Shown in pieces: positions 44,550 through 54,375 of a stretch of DNA of 64,000 bases (its first letter is position 1; each line of letters begins with the position of its first letter). Source of the DNA: Halolactibacillus miurensis (GTDB lineage Bacteria > Bacillota > Bacilli > Bacillales > Amphibacillaceae). The notes beneath the pieces are model-generated. The model made no database searches, had not been told where the DNA came from, and saw only the letters and a program-made list of their open reading frames with translations. The DNA is taken from NCBI RefSeq assembly GCF_900116255.1, contig NZ_FPAI01000007.1, positions 1 to 64,000 of the forward strand, given 5' to 3'. Position numbers and translations under genes: made by a program.

Positions 44550-46513
44550 GGACGTCCACGCCCTCTCATTTCAGTTTCGTCGCTCAACTGACGATCTATT
44601 TCTTTTCTTAACGCTCCCACAAGAGCGCCTGTCTGCATCACAATTTGATAATCTTGATTTCTTAACAAACTAGCAATATCTTCAAGTATGTTAATCATAT
44701 TTTGCATGCTCATGTTTCTTGCGATTCCATCACCAATTCCCGCTAGTGTAGATTTGTTTAAAGGTAATACTGCCTCAGGACCTGCTTCACCAACACCCTG
44801 TAATCCTCTCGCTGTGTTAAAAATCGTTGGTTTATCGAAGATACCACCTTTAGCATTCCAATTAACTTTAAGTTTTGGCACACCGTCTTTTAACCAAGTG
44901 ATGGGATTCATACTTCCGCTGATGCTGAATTTCGGCATTTTAAGTTTTGGCCACTTGAAATTGAAGTTGAAGAACCCTTTAATTTTATCAATAGCGGCCT
45001 TGACTTTATCTCTCGCCCATTCAATTTTTTCTTTAATACCGTTTTTAATACCGTCAAAGAATCCTAGAACATTATCTTTTGCTGTTCTAATGCCATCAAA
45101 TAACCCTTTGATTTTTTCAATCGCATTACTCACTTTGTCTCTAGCGTATTCAATTTTGTTTTGAATACCAGTCGCAATCTGACTAAACCAACCAATCACA
45201 TTTTGAATGAGTGGTAAGATGTATTCGCTGAATTTATCTCGCATCCAACCAATAATTTCTGCAACCATTTCAATGTAAGGTTTTATGAGCGTATCATAAG
45301 CCCATTTGATTGTATCAGCCATTGTTTTAAACGTTGCTTCAATAACTGGCATGTGCTTTTTAAATTCACCGACAAGAACATTAATAATATCCACGATGAA
45401 CATGATTGTAGGCTGTAAAATCGAATCCCAAAGTTGTTTGATATATTCAAACGCTACGCTTACAACAGTCATTATGTGTGGCCACGCGGTTTTAAATAAT
45501 TCCCACGCTATATTTAGTACACCTATAATAGCTTCGAAAACCGGTCTTAGTGTCGATTCCCATATTTGTTTTATGCTAGAAAAAACATTGCCGATTGTCT
45601 CTCTGATCATCGGCATATTGACTTGTATCCAGTCGTATAAAGCGAGAAATACAGGAAGTAGGTATGCTTTAAATACATTAACTGCTGTCGTTACGACAAA
45701 GCTAATCGCATTAAATACTTTACCCATGACCGTTTGAATGGTCGGCATGTTTGCTATAACCCATTCAAGCGCTTTTTGAAACATTGGCATAACTTTAACG
45801 CCTATATTTGTTGTTACCGCGCCTAAACTACGCTTAACTTGGTCCATTGTGTCCGTAAATTTAACGCCCGCCGCAACAGAATCGCCATCAAGCACAATAC
45901 CTAAGTCCTGCGCTTGTTTCTTCGCATCTTCTATTGATAGAGATCCGTCTTGTAAAGCAGGTAATAATTCACGACCTAACTTTGTACCAAAAAGCTCACT
46001 AGCTAGCGCCGCTTGCTCCTGTCCGTTCTCCATTTCAGATAATGATTGAATACTTTGCGCAAAAGCATCTTCTGTGGATAACGTACCGTTTCTCACATCG
46101 TCCATATTAACGCCGAGAGTTTCGAGCGCACCCGAATACTTTTCGTTTCCGTTCGCAGCTTCGCCCATGCGCTGATTCAAGCGTCCGACAGCTTTTTCTA
46201 AGTCAGCTTGAGATAGTCCGTTCTGACTTGCCCAGTAGTCCATTTCTTGATACGCTTCAGCGCTTACGCCCATACGTTTACTCGCCTTGTCAACATTATC
46301 AGCGACACCCGCCGCCTTATTAGACATACCTAATAAAGCACCGCCGGCAGCAGCTGCCGCGCCGACAACAGCCGTACCGATCAACGCGCCTTTTTTAGCA
46401 ACGTCAGCAAACTTTTTCCCTGTTGATTTACCTTTATTATCGACTTTGTTTAACGTGTTAATTGCATCTTTATCATCTATCAGCACACTACCAAACAGCT
46501 TAAAAAGTTCCAT
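44546..46513 (-). CDS. Tape measure protein
   Basis: 655 aa. The N-terminus (residues about 1-30) is followed by an Ala/Gly-rich helix (GTAVVGAAAAAGGALLGMS) and a minor tail region with SKRMGVSAEAYQEMDYWASQ. A long helical middle with repeated membrane-like segments (about 225-420) comes next, and a C-terminal ARGLQGVGEAGPEAVLPL motif, typical of tape measure proteins. It sets tail length; at this size the tail is short to medium for a siphovirus. It follows the frameshifting chaperone genes. Confidence 0.92.
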   Translation of the reverse strand: MELFKLFGSVLIDDKDAINTLNKVDNKGKSTGKKFADVAKKGALIGTAVVGAAAAAGGALLGMSNKAAGVADNVDKASKRMGVSAEAYQEMDYWASQNGLSQADLEKAVGRLNQRMGEAANGNEKYSGALETLGVNMDDVRNGTLSTEDAFAQSIQSLSEMENGQEQAALASELFGTKLGRELLPALQDGSLSIEDAKKQAQDLGIVLDGDSVAAGVKFTDTMDQVKRSLGAVTTNIGVKVMPMFQKALEWVIANMPTIQTVMGKVFNAISFVVTTAVNVFKAYLLPVFLALYDWIQVNMPMIRETIGNVFSSIKQIWESTLRPVFEAIIGVLNIAWELFKTAWPHIMTVVSVAFEYIKQLWDSILQPTIMFIVDIINVLVGEFKKHMPVIEATFKTMADTIKWAYDTLIKPYIEMVAEIIGWMRDKFSEYILPLIQNVIGWFSQIATGIQNKIEYARDKVSNAIEKIKGLFDGIRTAKDNVLGFFDGIKNGIKEKIEWARDKVKAAIDKIKGFFNFNFKWPKLKMPKFSISGSMNPITWLKDGVPKLKVNWNAKGGIFDKPTIFNTARGLQGVGEAGPEAVLPLNKSTLAGIGDGIARNMSMQNMINILEDIASLLRNQDYQIVMQTGALVGALRKEIDRQLSDETEMRGRGRP

Positions 46514-46753
46514 TTAACCTACCTCCCTTCCTAAAATCTCGCTCATAATCTCATCTTTGCTACGTGTGTCGATATCAATTTTTGGCGGATGTAACTTTTC
46601 ATAAAATTCTTCAAACGTTTCAAACGTATCTTCCGTATAAGATGGATATCTAACTAACCAAAGCGCGTATGTTTCTTCTTTTCGCTTTTCTTCCATCGCT
46701 TTTTTAAGTAGTTTTGATGCTCTAATCAGTGATAGAGACATCACATATTGCAT
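46514..46753 (-). CDS. Tail assembly chaperone, T part (made as G-T fusion by -1 frameshift)
   Basis: 79-codon frame open well upstream of its first ATG. Read in the -1 frame from the slippery run at 46816-46822 it continues without stop as FFYSGVTLKPEDIEDIF and so on into ALWLVRYPSYTEDTF and FEEFYEKL, the usual T-domain pattern. The fusion would be about 202 residues (47121-46514). It assists tape measure and tail tube assembly. Independent translation from 46753 is not needed. Confidence 0.85.
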   Translation of the reverse strand: MQYVMSLSLIRASKLLKKAMEEKRKEETYALWLVRYPSYTEDTFETFEEFYEKLHPPKIDIDTRSKDEIMSEILGREVG

Positions 46754-46803
46754 ATCGCTATACCTAGATAAAAAAATATCTTCGATATCTTCAGGTTTTA
46801 ACG

Positions 46804-47121
46804 TTACTCCTGAGTAAAAAAATCAACGATATCTTCGTCATTAAATAGTTCTTGGAAAAACTCGATCAATTGTTTTAATGAATATTTCTTTACTTTTTGC
46901 ATGTCATCGCCTGTTAAATCAGCGATAAATTTATACACTAACTTTTCAGCTTTGTGCACTTTCTTAACGAGTTTAAAACCTAACTCTGCTCCCATATTAA
47001 CTTGCACATTACCTTCTTTTGATTTAGCTTTATCAAGCATGTTGTTCAAATCTAATTCAATGCCCATCGCGTCGATAATTTCTGATAGCTTAAATACATC
47101 TGATAGTTCTAACTTGCGCAT
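46804..47121 (-). CDS. Tail assembly chaperone, G part
   Basis: 105 aa from the ATG at 47121, behind AAAGGACG; the frame to 47154 has no ribosome site. Helical, with MRKLELSDVFKLSEIID and a C-terminal half KKYSLKQLIEFFQELFND typical of gpG-like chaperones of Gram-positive siphophages. It is encoded between major tail protein and tape measure as expected. Its final codons contain the slippery heptamer. Confidence 0.85.
   Translation of the reverse strand: MRKLELSDVFKLSEIIDAMGIELDLNNMLDKAKSKEGNVQVNMGAELGFKLVKKVHKAEKLVYKFIADLTGDDMQKVKKYSLKQLIEFFQELFNDEDIVDFFTQE
46816..46822 (-). other. Programmed -1 frameshift site (T TTT TTT)
   Basis: Seven T residues in the phase X XXY YYZ of the G frame (GA T TTT TTT ACT), five codons before the G stop. 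The T frame is -1 relative to G (codon positions checked) and open across the site. Confidence 0.85.
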
Positions 47122-47182
47122 ATATACACGTCCTTTATTGTTTTTTAAACACAAAAAAGAGAGAGTATTAACTCTCTCTAAA

Positions 47183-47698
47183 TTAAACTGCGTAATCTAC
47201 TGACCAAGGCGGCGTTTCTCGACCGTCCTCTAAATAGGTTGCTGTAAATCCTAATGCAGGTACAACTTCATTCTTATCTTCAAGTGTCCACTCTAAGTTA
47301 TCCATGTTAATTGCATTTTCAACTGTGATAGTGACCACTTTACCGTCTTTGGTTTTGCCTTCCCATTTGACGTCGTTGTAATCACCTTCCGCAATCTTTA
47401 ACGATGATTTCATTTTTTTAATTGTTGGTGCAGGTTCAGTGATTGATTCGATTTCAATTCCTGGATAATATTTCGTCATATCGTCAGCATTAAACAATTC
47501 TAATCCATTCACTGTTAATTTTGCCACTTCTCTATCGATGACAATACGCCCCTTAACCGGACCGCGATCACCGTCAGCTTCAATCTCTCTAAATTCACGC
47601 TCAACCGAGAACGATGAGCCACCGCGAGTTAAACCAATTGGTACAGCGCCAACACTCACAACGCCATAACCAAGCAATATTTTATCAGCTGTTGCCAT
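47183..47698 (-). CDS. Major tail (tube) protein
   Basis: 171 aa. Beta-rich, with GRIVIDREVAKLTVNGLEL and GFTATYLEDG; position after the tail terminator and before the chaperones, as in other siphophages. It polymerises into the tail tube. Start ATG after AGGAGGTAATTAC. No Ig-like extension is present on this protein. Confidence 0.88.
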   Translation of the reverse strand: MATADKILLGYGVVSVGAVPIGLTRGGSSFSVEREFREIEADGDRGPVKGRIVIDREVAKLTVNGLELFNADDMTKYYPGIEIESITEPAPTIKKMKSSLKIAEGDYNDVKWEGKTKDGKVVTITVENAINMDNLEWTLEDKNEVVPALGFTATYLEDGRETPPWSVDYAV

Positions 47699-47709
47699 GT
47701 AATTACCTC

Positions 47710-48081
47710 CTACTTAAAATAAATTCGTGTGTTATATCTCAAAAATATAACTTGTTCACTGATTAATTCTGTACCATCAACAAACTGACGACCTTCCCTC
47801 ATAAAATGAGCGTTAAAGCCGTCAGTGTTCATCACTAAATCATTTAATTCATTGTCTATGCTGTCCGCTAAATCTTCCATCACACGCACACTTTTGTTTG
47901 TATCCTCATAAATATCCACGTAGATATAAAAGTCATTGCTAGGCGTGCTGTCTGTAACTGATTCAATACGATAGACTACATACGGAAAGGTTGGTGAGCT
48001 AGGTGAACTGTTACGATATACACGCTCGTGTTTAGTTATTAAAAAGTCGTATATAGCATCTGCTATCATATTTGTATTCAT
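47710..48081 (-). CDS. Tail terminator/completion protein
   Basis: 123 aa from the ATG at 48081, seven bases behind AAGGAG (the start at 48105 lies in the previous gene). SPTFPYVVYRIESVTDS and YIYVDIYED fit the tail-terminator type (gpU/DUF3168-like fold) that caps the tail tube. Between gp10-like and major tail genes. Confidence 0.75.
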   Translation of the reverse strand: MNTNMIADAIYDFLITKHERVYRNSSPSSPTFPYVVYRIESVTDSTPSNDFYIYVDIYEDTNKSVRVMEDLADSIDNELNDLVMNTDGFNAHFMREGRQFVDGTELISEQVIFLRYNTRIYFK

Positions 48082-48085
48082 TAGC

Positions 48086-48448
48086 TCACTCCTTCCTAAT
48101 TTCATCTAACGCTTCGCCTATCATTCTTTGAATTAGTTCAGCATTTTTTGCAACGACTGGCTTCAATGGATCTTGCTCTTGTCCTGTCATCATCTTTCCG
48201 ACGATACCAGGTATGGACATTTTAAAACCAATCTGTAAGTCTTTTTCTTTCTTTCTCGCCCAATAGCCTAAAGATTTATGAAGGATTTTCCGTCTTGTGT
48301 GGAATTGAGAGCGTAACGTTGTTGATCTAATCTCTCTCACTAACTGTTGACCTACCAAGTTCATGACTTTGTAAGGTTTTTCTTGTATGCGTTTAGTGAT
48401 ATGTTCTAAGTTTGATTCCATCGTTAGTTCTTTTCGTTTACGCGCCAT
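48086..48448 (-). CDS. HK97 gp10-like head-tail protein
   Basis: 120 aa, basic and helical with a C-terminal region PVVAKNAELIQRMIGEALDEI typical of gp10-like neck/tail-completion proteins. It overlaps the adaptor gene upstream by 11 bases. Confidence 0.78.
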   Translation of the reverse strand: MARKRKELTMESNLEHITKRIQEKPYKVMNLVGQQLVREIRSTTLRSQFHTRRKILHKSLGYWARKKEKDLQIGFKMSIPGIVGKMMTGQEQDPLKPVVAKNAELIQRMIGEALDEIRKE

Positions 48449-48749
48449 TTACTTCACTTCCTACTTGAGACGAGCAGACCAATTCGCGCATATCGCCTTG
48501 TTTTGATGCTCTAACAATCGTGTATTGTTGACCGTTGTACCTAACAAAATTTTCATTGCTATATTCAAAATCATTAATTTCAAATGTTAATTCTGGCTTC
48601 AACCCACTTCTTGCAGCTTGATAAAACTCTGAACGATTATCATCTAGTTGATTGGCTAATCTTTTATGCCATTCGACAGATTGAATCACTTCGCCATGTT
48701 CAATCGTTTCAATCAGTTTTCCAATCTCGATTTCAATATCGAAGTTCAT
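48438..48749 (-). CDS. Head-tail adaptor (head closure) protein
   Basis: 103 aa. The sequence SGLKPELTFEINDFEYSNENFV followed by GQQYTIVRASKQ resembles phage head-tail joining proteins (SPP1 gp16-like). It directly abuts the connector gene. It closes the portal channel after packaging. Confidence 0.78.
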   Translation of the reverse strand: MNFDIEIEIGKLIETIEHGEVIQSVEWHKRLANQLDDNRSEFYQAARSGLKPELTFEINDFEYSNENFVRYNGQQYTIVRASKQGDMRELVCSSQVGSEVNGA

Positions 48750-49016
48750 CTAATCACCACCATTCGAAATTAATAAATTGTGTAAGCGCCACTGCAAATG
48801 TCTAGGCATAGTCGGATTATCTTTGTTTGAGTAACGATACTCTGCATAATCGACTAAAAACATGAGGTGATACGAATTGTTTTCGTTCAAAGTTAAACCT
48901 TGAACTTCTGTTAATTCGCTTTTAATCCCACTAATAATTGCCGTTAAATAGGCATCACGAACATTTGTCATGATGCCTAGTTTAGCTTTTAATAAATCCA
49001 ACTCTTGTGTTTCCAT
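48750..49016 (-). CDS. Head-tail connector (gp6-like)
   Basis: 88 aa, all-helical, with the DLLKAKLGI start and FLVDYAEYRYSN core of gp6/SPP1 gp15-like connector proteins. Binds below the portal. Follows the capsid FN3 segment by 12 bases. Confidence 0.8.
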   Translation of the reverse strand: METQELDLLKAKLGIMTNVRDAYLTAIISGIKSELTEVQGLTLNENNSYHLMFLVDYAEYRYSNKDNPTMPRHLQWRLHNLLISNGGD

Positions 49017-49028
49017 TTAAATCATCCT

Positions 49029-49283
49029 TTAAGCAGTCGTAGTGATTGTAACTACATTACTTGCCTCAGATTCTGTCTTGTGTTTATCGCTAATAGCCGT
49101 CACATAAAAATCATACTCAGTGCTAGCTGTTAATCCACTAGCTGTATGACTAGTTCCAGTGACAGTTGTCGATTTCGCTCCGTTTTTATAAATATTGTAT
49201 CCGTCAGCTTGGCTAACAGCATCCCAACTTAATTCAGTTTTAGTCTTAGTTGTTGCGGATGCCGTTAGGTTGACGGGTGCATT
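49029..49283 (-). CDS. FN3 domain added to the capsid by +1 frameshift
   Basis: 84 codons in the +1 frame of the capsid gene, starting exactly at its stop. The sequence is a complete fibronectin type III domain: APVNLTASATTKTKTELSWD, then YNIYKNG, SGLTASTEYDFYV and a closing strand. The open frame reaches back to an ATG at 49340, but this has no ribosome site and would add an unrelated basic stretch. The sensible product is a minor capsid form of about 550 residues carrying a surface FN3. Such Ig/FN3 decorations are thought to aid weak binding to cell-surface sugars. Confidence 0.8.
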   Translation of the reverse strand, partial: NAPVNLTASATTKTKTELSWDAVSQADGYNIYKNGAKSTTVTGTSHTASGLTASTEYDFYVTAISDKHKTESEASNVVTITTTA

Positions 49284-49287
49284 AGGG
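49282..49287 (-). other. Programmed +1 frameshift site (CCC-TAA)
   Basis: The last sense codon CCC (49287-49285) and stop TAA (49284-49282) allow proline tRNA to slip from CCC to CCT and continue at AAT (49283) in the FN3 frame. A comparable +1 event at a C-rich stop context is known for Listeria phage PSA capsid and tail proteins. Confidence 0.75.
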
Positions 49288-50685
49288 CGTATTAGCTGTA
49301 TCCGGTGCGAATGTCGCTGTTGTTGTTGGTGCGCTTCCATCGATGTTAATTGCTACGAAACCATCACCGAAGATAGGGCGACCATCATATCTAGCGGTAC
49401 CTTTATAAACAGTATTATCTTCGATAAATTGTACGTGCTCAGATTGCGCGAATGAAGAACCGGCACGCTCCGCTAAGATGTAGTGAGAACCATAACCACC
49501 GACAATGTCGCCATCCGCCATAAACGGAAGAATAACTACATCACCGTTGATGATAGGCAATATATTATTAACACCAGATACAATAGCGCCCGCTGCGTTA
49601 AACTCAACTAACTTCGCTTGAATTTCAGTGTAAGTTGTTTCGTTCATCGCCCAGAACTTAGAACCGTTACCGTAATTAGCTTTTGCTTTACCAGTGAAAC
49701 GAATTAAGTTAGCGTAAAACTCTTTTGCATCTGCTCCTGTAACTTGACCTACATGAGTAGTAGAAAGGTCAGTCCAGACTTTTTCGTTAGTACCCCAGTA
49801 TGACGGTTCTACCGTTTCAGCAAGTCGAGTGACAATACCAACAGGCATTTTGGTACCTGTACCATATAAAATCGCTTTATCAACAGCAAGACCAATCGCT
49901 TGTCCTAAAGCATCCAAAATTTCGTTTGCAAGGTCGAAATCTGAATCTTCCAAAGTGGCATTACAAACAGGAATAAATCCACCAACTTTATAGCCGTCCA
50001 TTTCCAGTTGATAGAATCGAAGATCTAATTCATTTAATGTCGCGCAAGCTTCCGTCCAAACAGCTTCTGGAATATCTCCTACAATATTAGTACGTGAAGT
50101 ACCTGGAATAGCTCGTAAATTAACTTTGCTGATTAATTTAGAGTAACGATGTAAGTTATCGCGCAATAGTCCGAGAATAACATCCGGAATACCTAAATCA
50201 GCACCATTAACAGCACGTTTCTTCATTTGTGATTCTTTTAATACATTACCTTCACGAATATCAGTTAAAAACATTTTTACTTCTTCGCGTTGAACAAATT
50301 GCTCCGATGTGGAACGTTCTTGACCTTTAAAAAATCCTTTATTTACTTTCATACGAACAACTCCCTCTGTTTTTTTATCTCTTTCTTCATTTGTTTCGTC
50401 AACGTTTTTTGGTTCGTCATCTTCCATATCGTCTAACTTTGTTTCTAAATCTTTGATTTCATCCTGCAAGCGTTGCTTTTCTTTGTCATTTTCAGATTGC
50501 TCTTCTTCCAAAGTTTTAACTTCTTCTTCAACAGCTTCAACTTCTTCGTCTGTTTGAGCTTCTTCGATTGATGCTTCTAACTCTTCCGAACGCTTTTTAA
50601 AGTCTTTGTCGCGTTCTAGCACCTTTTCTAATTCACTATTACGTTGATCGATTTTTCTTTTAAGCATCAGTTGCTTTAAAGCCAT
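49282..50685 (-). CDS. Major capsid protein (HK97 fold)
   Basis: 467 aa from ATG 50685 (AAGGAG ten bases before). Residues about 1-115 are a charged coiled coil, the scaffolding delta domain removed by the protease. The HK97-type coat follows (SEQFVQREEVKMFLTDIREG, DILEALGQAIGL-like segment seen as ILDALGQAIGLAVDKAILYG, and AERAGSSFAQSEHVQFIEDN). It ends FAPDTANTP at a CCC-TAA shifty stop. Confidence 0.93.
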   Translation of the reverse strand: MALKQLMLKRKIDQRNSELEKVLERDKDFKKRSEELEASIEEAQTDEEVEAVEEEVKTLEEEQSENDKEKQRLQDEIKDLETKLDDMEDDEPKNVDETNEERDKKTEGVVRMKVNKGFFKGQERSTSEQFVQREEVKMFLTDIREGNVLKESQMKKRAVNGADLGIPDVILGLLRDNLHRYSKLISKVNLRAIPGTSRTNIVGDIPEAVWTEACATLNELDLRFYQLEMDGYKVGGFIPVCNATLEDSDFDLANEILDALGQAIGLAVDKAILYGTGTKMPVGIVTRLAETVEPSYWGTNEKVWTDLSTTHVGQVTGADAKEFYANLIRFTGKAKANYGNGSKFWAMNETTYTEIQAKLVEFNAAGAIVSGVNNILPIINGDVVILPFMADGDIVGGYGSHYILAERAGSSFAQSEHVQFIEDNTVYKGTARYDGRPIFGDGFVAINIDGSAPTTTATFAPDTANTP

Positions 50686-51250
50686 TCTTAACACGCTCCT
50701 TTAATTTGTTTTTCTTAGTTTCGAGTTTCCGTTTTTGTATATCTTCATAATCTCTTTTTCTAGCTTGAACTCCTGTATCCGCATAAGCAGGAAACGTAAC
50801 AACAGACACTTCGTGTAAATCAATTTCTTTTAACGTCCACTTGACTGTTCCGTCATCACGGAAATCCGTTTCTTCGCTGATGATATTAAAACCAAAAGAA
50901 CACTGATCTACATCACCACGTTTTACACGCTGATAAAGATTGACAGCATCAGAATCATTTGCGTTGATTCTGATTGACCCCCACAAACCCCTACTGTCAG
51001 TTTTCAAATCTAAAGTACCCGATTTGTTTCTACCGAGAACAAGACCTGTGTCGTGATTGATAAGCGCTCTAATGTCATTACTTAATGTATCGTCAAAGGC
51101 GCCGGGAGAGATTTCTTCATAAGCACCTCTAAAAAGTTCTGTCTCTGAATTAAAAACAGCAAAGTAACCTTCAATGACCATCTCGTCATCTTCTGCTCTT
51201 GTTTTTAAATCGACAGAGATACTTCTCATTTGTCTTTTCTCTCTACTCAT
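50660..51250 (-). CDS. Prohead protease (HK97/U35 family)
   Basis: About 196 aa. [16 protein letters not shown], the histidine in [13 protein letters not shown] and the serine region [10 protein letters not shown] form the catalytic His-Ser core of phage prohead proteases. It cleaves the capsid delta domain. It overlaps the portal stop upstream and the capsid start downstream. Which ATG starts it (51256 or 51250) is uncertain. Confidence 0.9.
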   Translation of the reverse strand: MSREKRQMRSISVDLKTRAEDDEMVIEGYFAVFNSETELFRGAYEEISPGAFDDTLSNDIRALINHDTGLVLGRNKSGTLDLKTDSRGLWGSIRINANDSDAVNLYQRVKRGDVDQCSFGFNIISEETDFRDDGTVKWTLKEIDLHEVSVVTFPAYADTGVQARKRDYEDIQKRKLETKKNKLKERVKNGFKATDA

Positions 51251-52421
51251 TAACATCACCACCTTTCAATTTGTTTTGTTCACCAATCTTATCTAACGGA
51301 ATATAGTTTTCTAGAAGAACCAATTCATTTAATCCGTCTAATGGTGTGAGCCCTAATTTATTTCTCACTTCATTACCAGGAGATAAACCACGGACATAAA
51401 GATTAGAGAATACTTCCGACAGTTCTTTTAAATCATAGTCATACAGACTGTGTGGATTGAACTTAAAGTACATGTCAGAACTAAGTAAAAGTTTTCTTGT
51501 TAGTTCCTGTTCCATCCCTTTGGCGATTGGCAGTAAAGTAGAGTTGATAAAATTGTTATACTCTTCTTTTTTATAATCACCTACGCCCAAGAAGAAAGCA
51601 GGTACACCGAAAATACTAGCGACAGTCCTTTTATCAATTTCAACCGACTCGTGAATGGCTATATCTTTTAGCGATAAAGGTGTTACTTGTTGTACATCGA
51701 TTAAGTCTGCAGGTATTATCCAAGGTTGTCCTGCTTCAGTAGAATTAAGATACTTTTTGTATACGCCGTTACGACCTTCCTCACTTGATAATTCAGCCGT
51801 ATTTGCATCCACTTTGACGATTAATGACGGCATATATTTACCACTCATGAAACTTTTCTTTGTTTCGCTTGCTTGTTTAAGATTGTTAATAACGTCTTTT
51901 AGTACAACGCGATATCCTGTACCAATATAAGGTTTTTCTGGGTCAGGGTTAATCATAAAATGAAGTATTTCATCGTGATCATACGATTTGTTTTGATATA
52001 CAACTTGATATGAGTTGTCTGCACTAACAAACCTAATTTTTGATGGATTTAATGGTATCAAGTCATCAATTAATCCATTTTTAGTTTTAGGATAAACAAC
52101 GCTATTTCCTTTACCTTCAATCAACATCGTATAGACAATGTTGTAAATCCATGCTTTTCTCGTTGTTAGTGAGTAAGGATTGATGTCAATCTTTTTTGAT
52201 AACTCGTTTTTCACTCTGACGTCTCCATCTTCCGAGTTTTCCATCAGATGAATCGTCATGCTTGAAATCAATTCAGCTATCTTTGATGCAGCCATCTTAA
52301 CTTCTGGACTTTGCGACAATCTTGAATAGCCAGGAATCGCTAAACTTTCGTATGCGGTTTGAGTTTCTAGCCACCCTCTAGAATTTGATGGACTTCTTTG
52401 TCTTCCTAATAAAAAACCCAA
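51243..52421 (-). CDS. Portal protein
   Basis: 392 aa, Phage_portal (HK97) family: [35 protein letters not shown], and the C-terminal [21 protein letters not shown] with [19 protein letters not shown]. Starts with TTG at 52421, nine bases behind AGGAGG. Forms the dodecameric DNA entry ring. Confidence 0.93.
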   Translation of the reverse strand: MGFLLGRQRSPSNSRGWLETQTAYESLAIPGYSRLSQSPEVKMAASKIAELISSMTIHLMENSEDGDVRVKNELSKKIDINPYSLTTRKAWIYNIVYTMLIEGKGNSVVYPKTKNGLIDDLIPLNPSKIRFVSADNSYQVVYQNKSYDHDEILHFMINPDPEKPYIGTGYRVVLKDVINNLKQASETKKSFMSGKYMPSLIVKVDANTAELSSEEGRNGVYKKYLNSTEAGQPWIIPADLIDVQQVTPLSLKDIAIHESVEIDKRTVASIFGVPAFFLGVGDYKKEEYNNFINSTLLPIAKGMEQELTRKLLLSSDMYFKFNPHSLYDYDLKELSEVFSNLYVRGLSPGNEVRNKLGLTPLDGLNELVLLENYIPLDKIGEQNKLKGGDVNE

Positions 52422-52423
52422 CT

Positions 52424-52654
52424 TTAAACACCTCCTTTATGAATCAATAGAGACACCCCCACTATTAAAATTCCTGTTACGATGAAACCGATAATAGTTG
52501 ACCATATAAAAAAACCTACTGAGATAAAGGAAATCCCAATAAGCATTAACAAGTCGCTTGTATTCTCTTTTATAAATAAAAATACATATTTCGGTGTTGA
52601 AAAAGCCGATTTTAACATTTTTTTAATTATCTCTTTTAAAATATTAATCACCAC
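52424..52654 (-). CDS. Small membrane protein between terminase and portal (76 aa)
   Basis: Two hydrophobic helices ([17 protein letters not shown] and [18 protein letters not shown]) after a basic amphipathic start. Not part of the usual packaging module; function unknown. Overlaps the large terminase stop; starts with GTG. Confidence 0.6.
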   Translation of the reverse strand: MVINILKEIIKKMLKSAFSTPKYVFLFIKENTSDLLMLIGISFISVGFFIWSTIIGFIVTGILIVGVSLLIHKGGV

Positions 52655-54374
52655 CTAACCATTTACTTGCTGTCGTTCCTTTTTCTAAATCCTCTAACAT
52701 TTGAACCGCACCAAAAACGGATGCATCAAATAAGTCAATTCTTTGCGTACCGCCATCACCATCAACTTTTTCATACTGGATCATGTCATCTGTTTTTTCG
52801 ATAGCTCTCACGTTCTGAACACAATATTCAAACGCTTGATTACCTAAGTAATAAAATTCACCATTCTTAACCTTAACTTCTATTCTTCTGAATCCTTGTG
52901 ATTTTTTGTGGAAATATTGCGGTTGATCAACAATGCGGAATCCACTTCTCTTCATGCCTAAAAAGAATTCTTGACCGAATTTTTTATCATAACCAATCAA
53001 CTTAATCTTAAAACCTTTTCTTTTCATCGTTTTAAACCAGTTAATGATGTCATCATACGAAACTGTTGGTGTATTACTCATTGTCAACACGCCATCGTCT
53101 TTCCATCCGAATAAGGGAATGTTATCTTCTTCTGCTTTTTTGTACGCTGCTTTAATCGGGAAGAATGCGTGCGAAACAACAATGTCGATATCTTTACCTT
53201 TATATTTATAACGACCGTATAAAGCCGCTGCTGTTAAGTCGTGCAATTTAGATAAATCAGCACCGCCATACCATTGAATTGGTAATTTAGCTAACTCTTC
53301 TAGTGTCCAACTATATTTATTGTCACTCGCTCTAAACTCTTCGATGTTAAAGTAAGCGCGCATAGCACTTGTGTATATGTTCAAGGACTTAGCAAAGAAA
53401 TCTTTTCGACCTTGCGGGTCATTTTGCGCTTGCTCGGCATCGTTCATAATATCTTCTGGACGAATAGTTACGCCATAGTTTGGATTAGCTTTTTCGTGTT
53501 GTTCTGCACTGGTGTAGTCTACTTCTCCATTTTCGTCTTCATCAGCTTTAGCTATAAAAACAAAGTACTCTTCTGCTGTTACCGTTTTGTCTAATATCTT
53601 TTGACAATACTTCAACCTGTTGTAGCAAAAGCTATTCATGTTGTCGCCGGCTGTCGTGATGCCAATCATTAACTTGTTTGTGTATGCTTTCATCGCTTCT
53701 TTGATGACGTTGTATTGTTTAGGTGTTCTGTATGCGTGCAATTCATCTGCTATACCTACGTTACAGTTAAGTGAGTCTTGCGCATCTGGATTAGCCGCTA
53801 AAGCTTTGATGTATACACTTCCGTCTCCAAGATCACCACTGATAGAATGCTCTTGGTTGTTATCACGAATACGGAAGTTGTCGCTCTCTCCCATTTCATC
53901 TAAGTTATACTTAATAAAGTTAAACGACTGCATAGATTGTTCAAGTGCTGCGCCTACGATGTATATGGTTGATCCAGACCTTCTTTGTAATAAAGCTAAT
54001 CCCCAAGAAAGCGCAGCGATGAATCTCGTCTTACCATTTTTTCTTGGAAGGAATATAAACGCTTCTTTATATCGGCGTTTAATTGTGCCTTTTTCAAAAA
54101 AACCTAGAAGGTTATAAACAATGAATTTCTGCCATGACTCCAAAATAAAAGGCTCACCCATTAATGGTGAACCGTCTAGTCTTTCGCCTTTGTCATGAAC
54201 AATTGTTCTTTCGATAATTCCTATAACAAAATCGGCATCTTTCGTTTTAAAATCATATTTAGGATTCTTTAAGTCATCTAAATAACGTTGACATGATTGC
54301 ACTATTTCTTTTCCTGCTATTTTTCTTTTTTCAACAACTGATCGCGCATACTCTAACACTTCAGTCTCGTTCAT
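52644..54374 (-). CDS. Terminase large subunit
   Basis: About 576 aa. The ATPase domain has [17 protein letters not shown] (Walker A variant) and the acidic Walker B region [14 protein letters not shown]. The nuclease domain has [13 protein letters not shown] and FDASVFGA near the end (acid cluster). Fits the Terminase_1/HK97-type cos family. Start chosen at ATG 54374, which overlaps the small terminase; a TTG at 54386 is the alternative. Motor for DNA packaging. Confidence 0.93.
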   Translation of the reverse strand: MNETEVLEYARSVVEKRKIAGKEIVQSCQRYLDDLKNPKYDFKTKDADFVIGIIERTIVHDKGERLDGSPLMGEPFILESWQKFIVYNLLGFFEKGTIKRRYKEAFIFLPRKNGKTRFIAALSWGLALLQRRSGSTIYIVGAALEQSMQSFNFIKYNLDEMGESDNFRIRDNNQEHSISGDLGDGSVYIKALAANPDAQDSLNCNVGIADELHAYRTPKQYNVIKEAMKAYTNKLMIGITTAGDNMNSFCYNRLKYCQKILDKTVTAEEYFVFIAKADEDENGEVDYTSAEQHEKANPNYGVTIRPEDIMNDAEQAQNDPQGRKDFFAKSLNIYTSAMRAYFNIEEFRASDNKYSWTLEELAKLPIQWYGGADLSKLHDLTAAALYGRYKYKGKDIDIVVSHAFFPIKAAYKKAEEDNIPLFGWKDDGVLTMSNTPTVSYDDIINWFKTMKRKGFKIKLIGYDKKFGQEFFLGMKRSGFRIVDQPQYFHKKSQGFRRIEVKVKNGEFYYLGNQAFEYCVQNVRAIEKTDDMIQYEKVDGDGGTQRIDLFDASVFGAVQMLEDLEKGTTASKWLGGD

Positions 54375-54375
54375 G

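Noticed and set aside
49029-49340. Independent FN3 gene starting at ATG 49340
   Set aside because: No ribosome site, and its first 19 codons are the capsid end read in another frame; frameshift fusion fits better.
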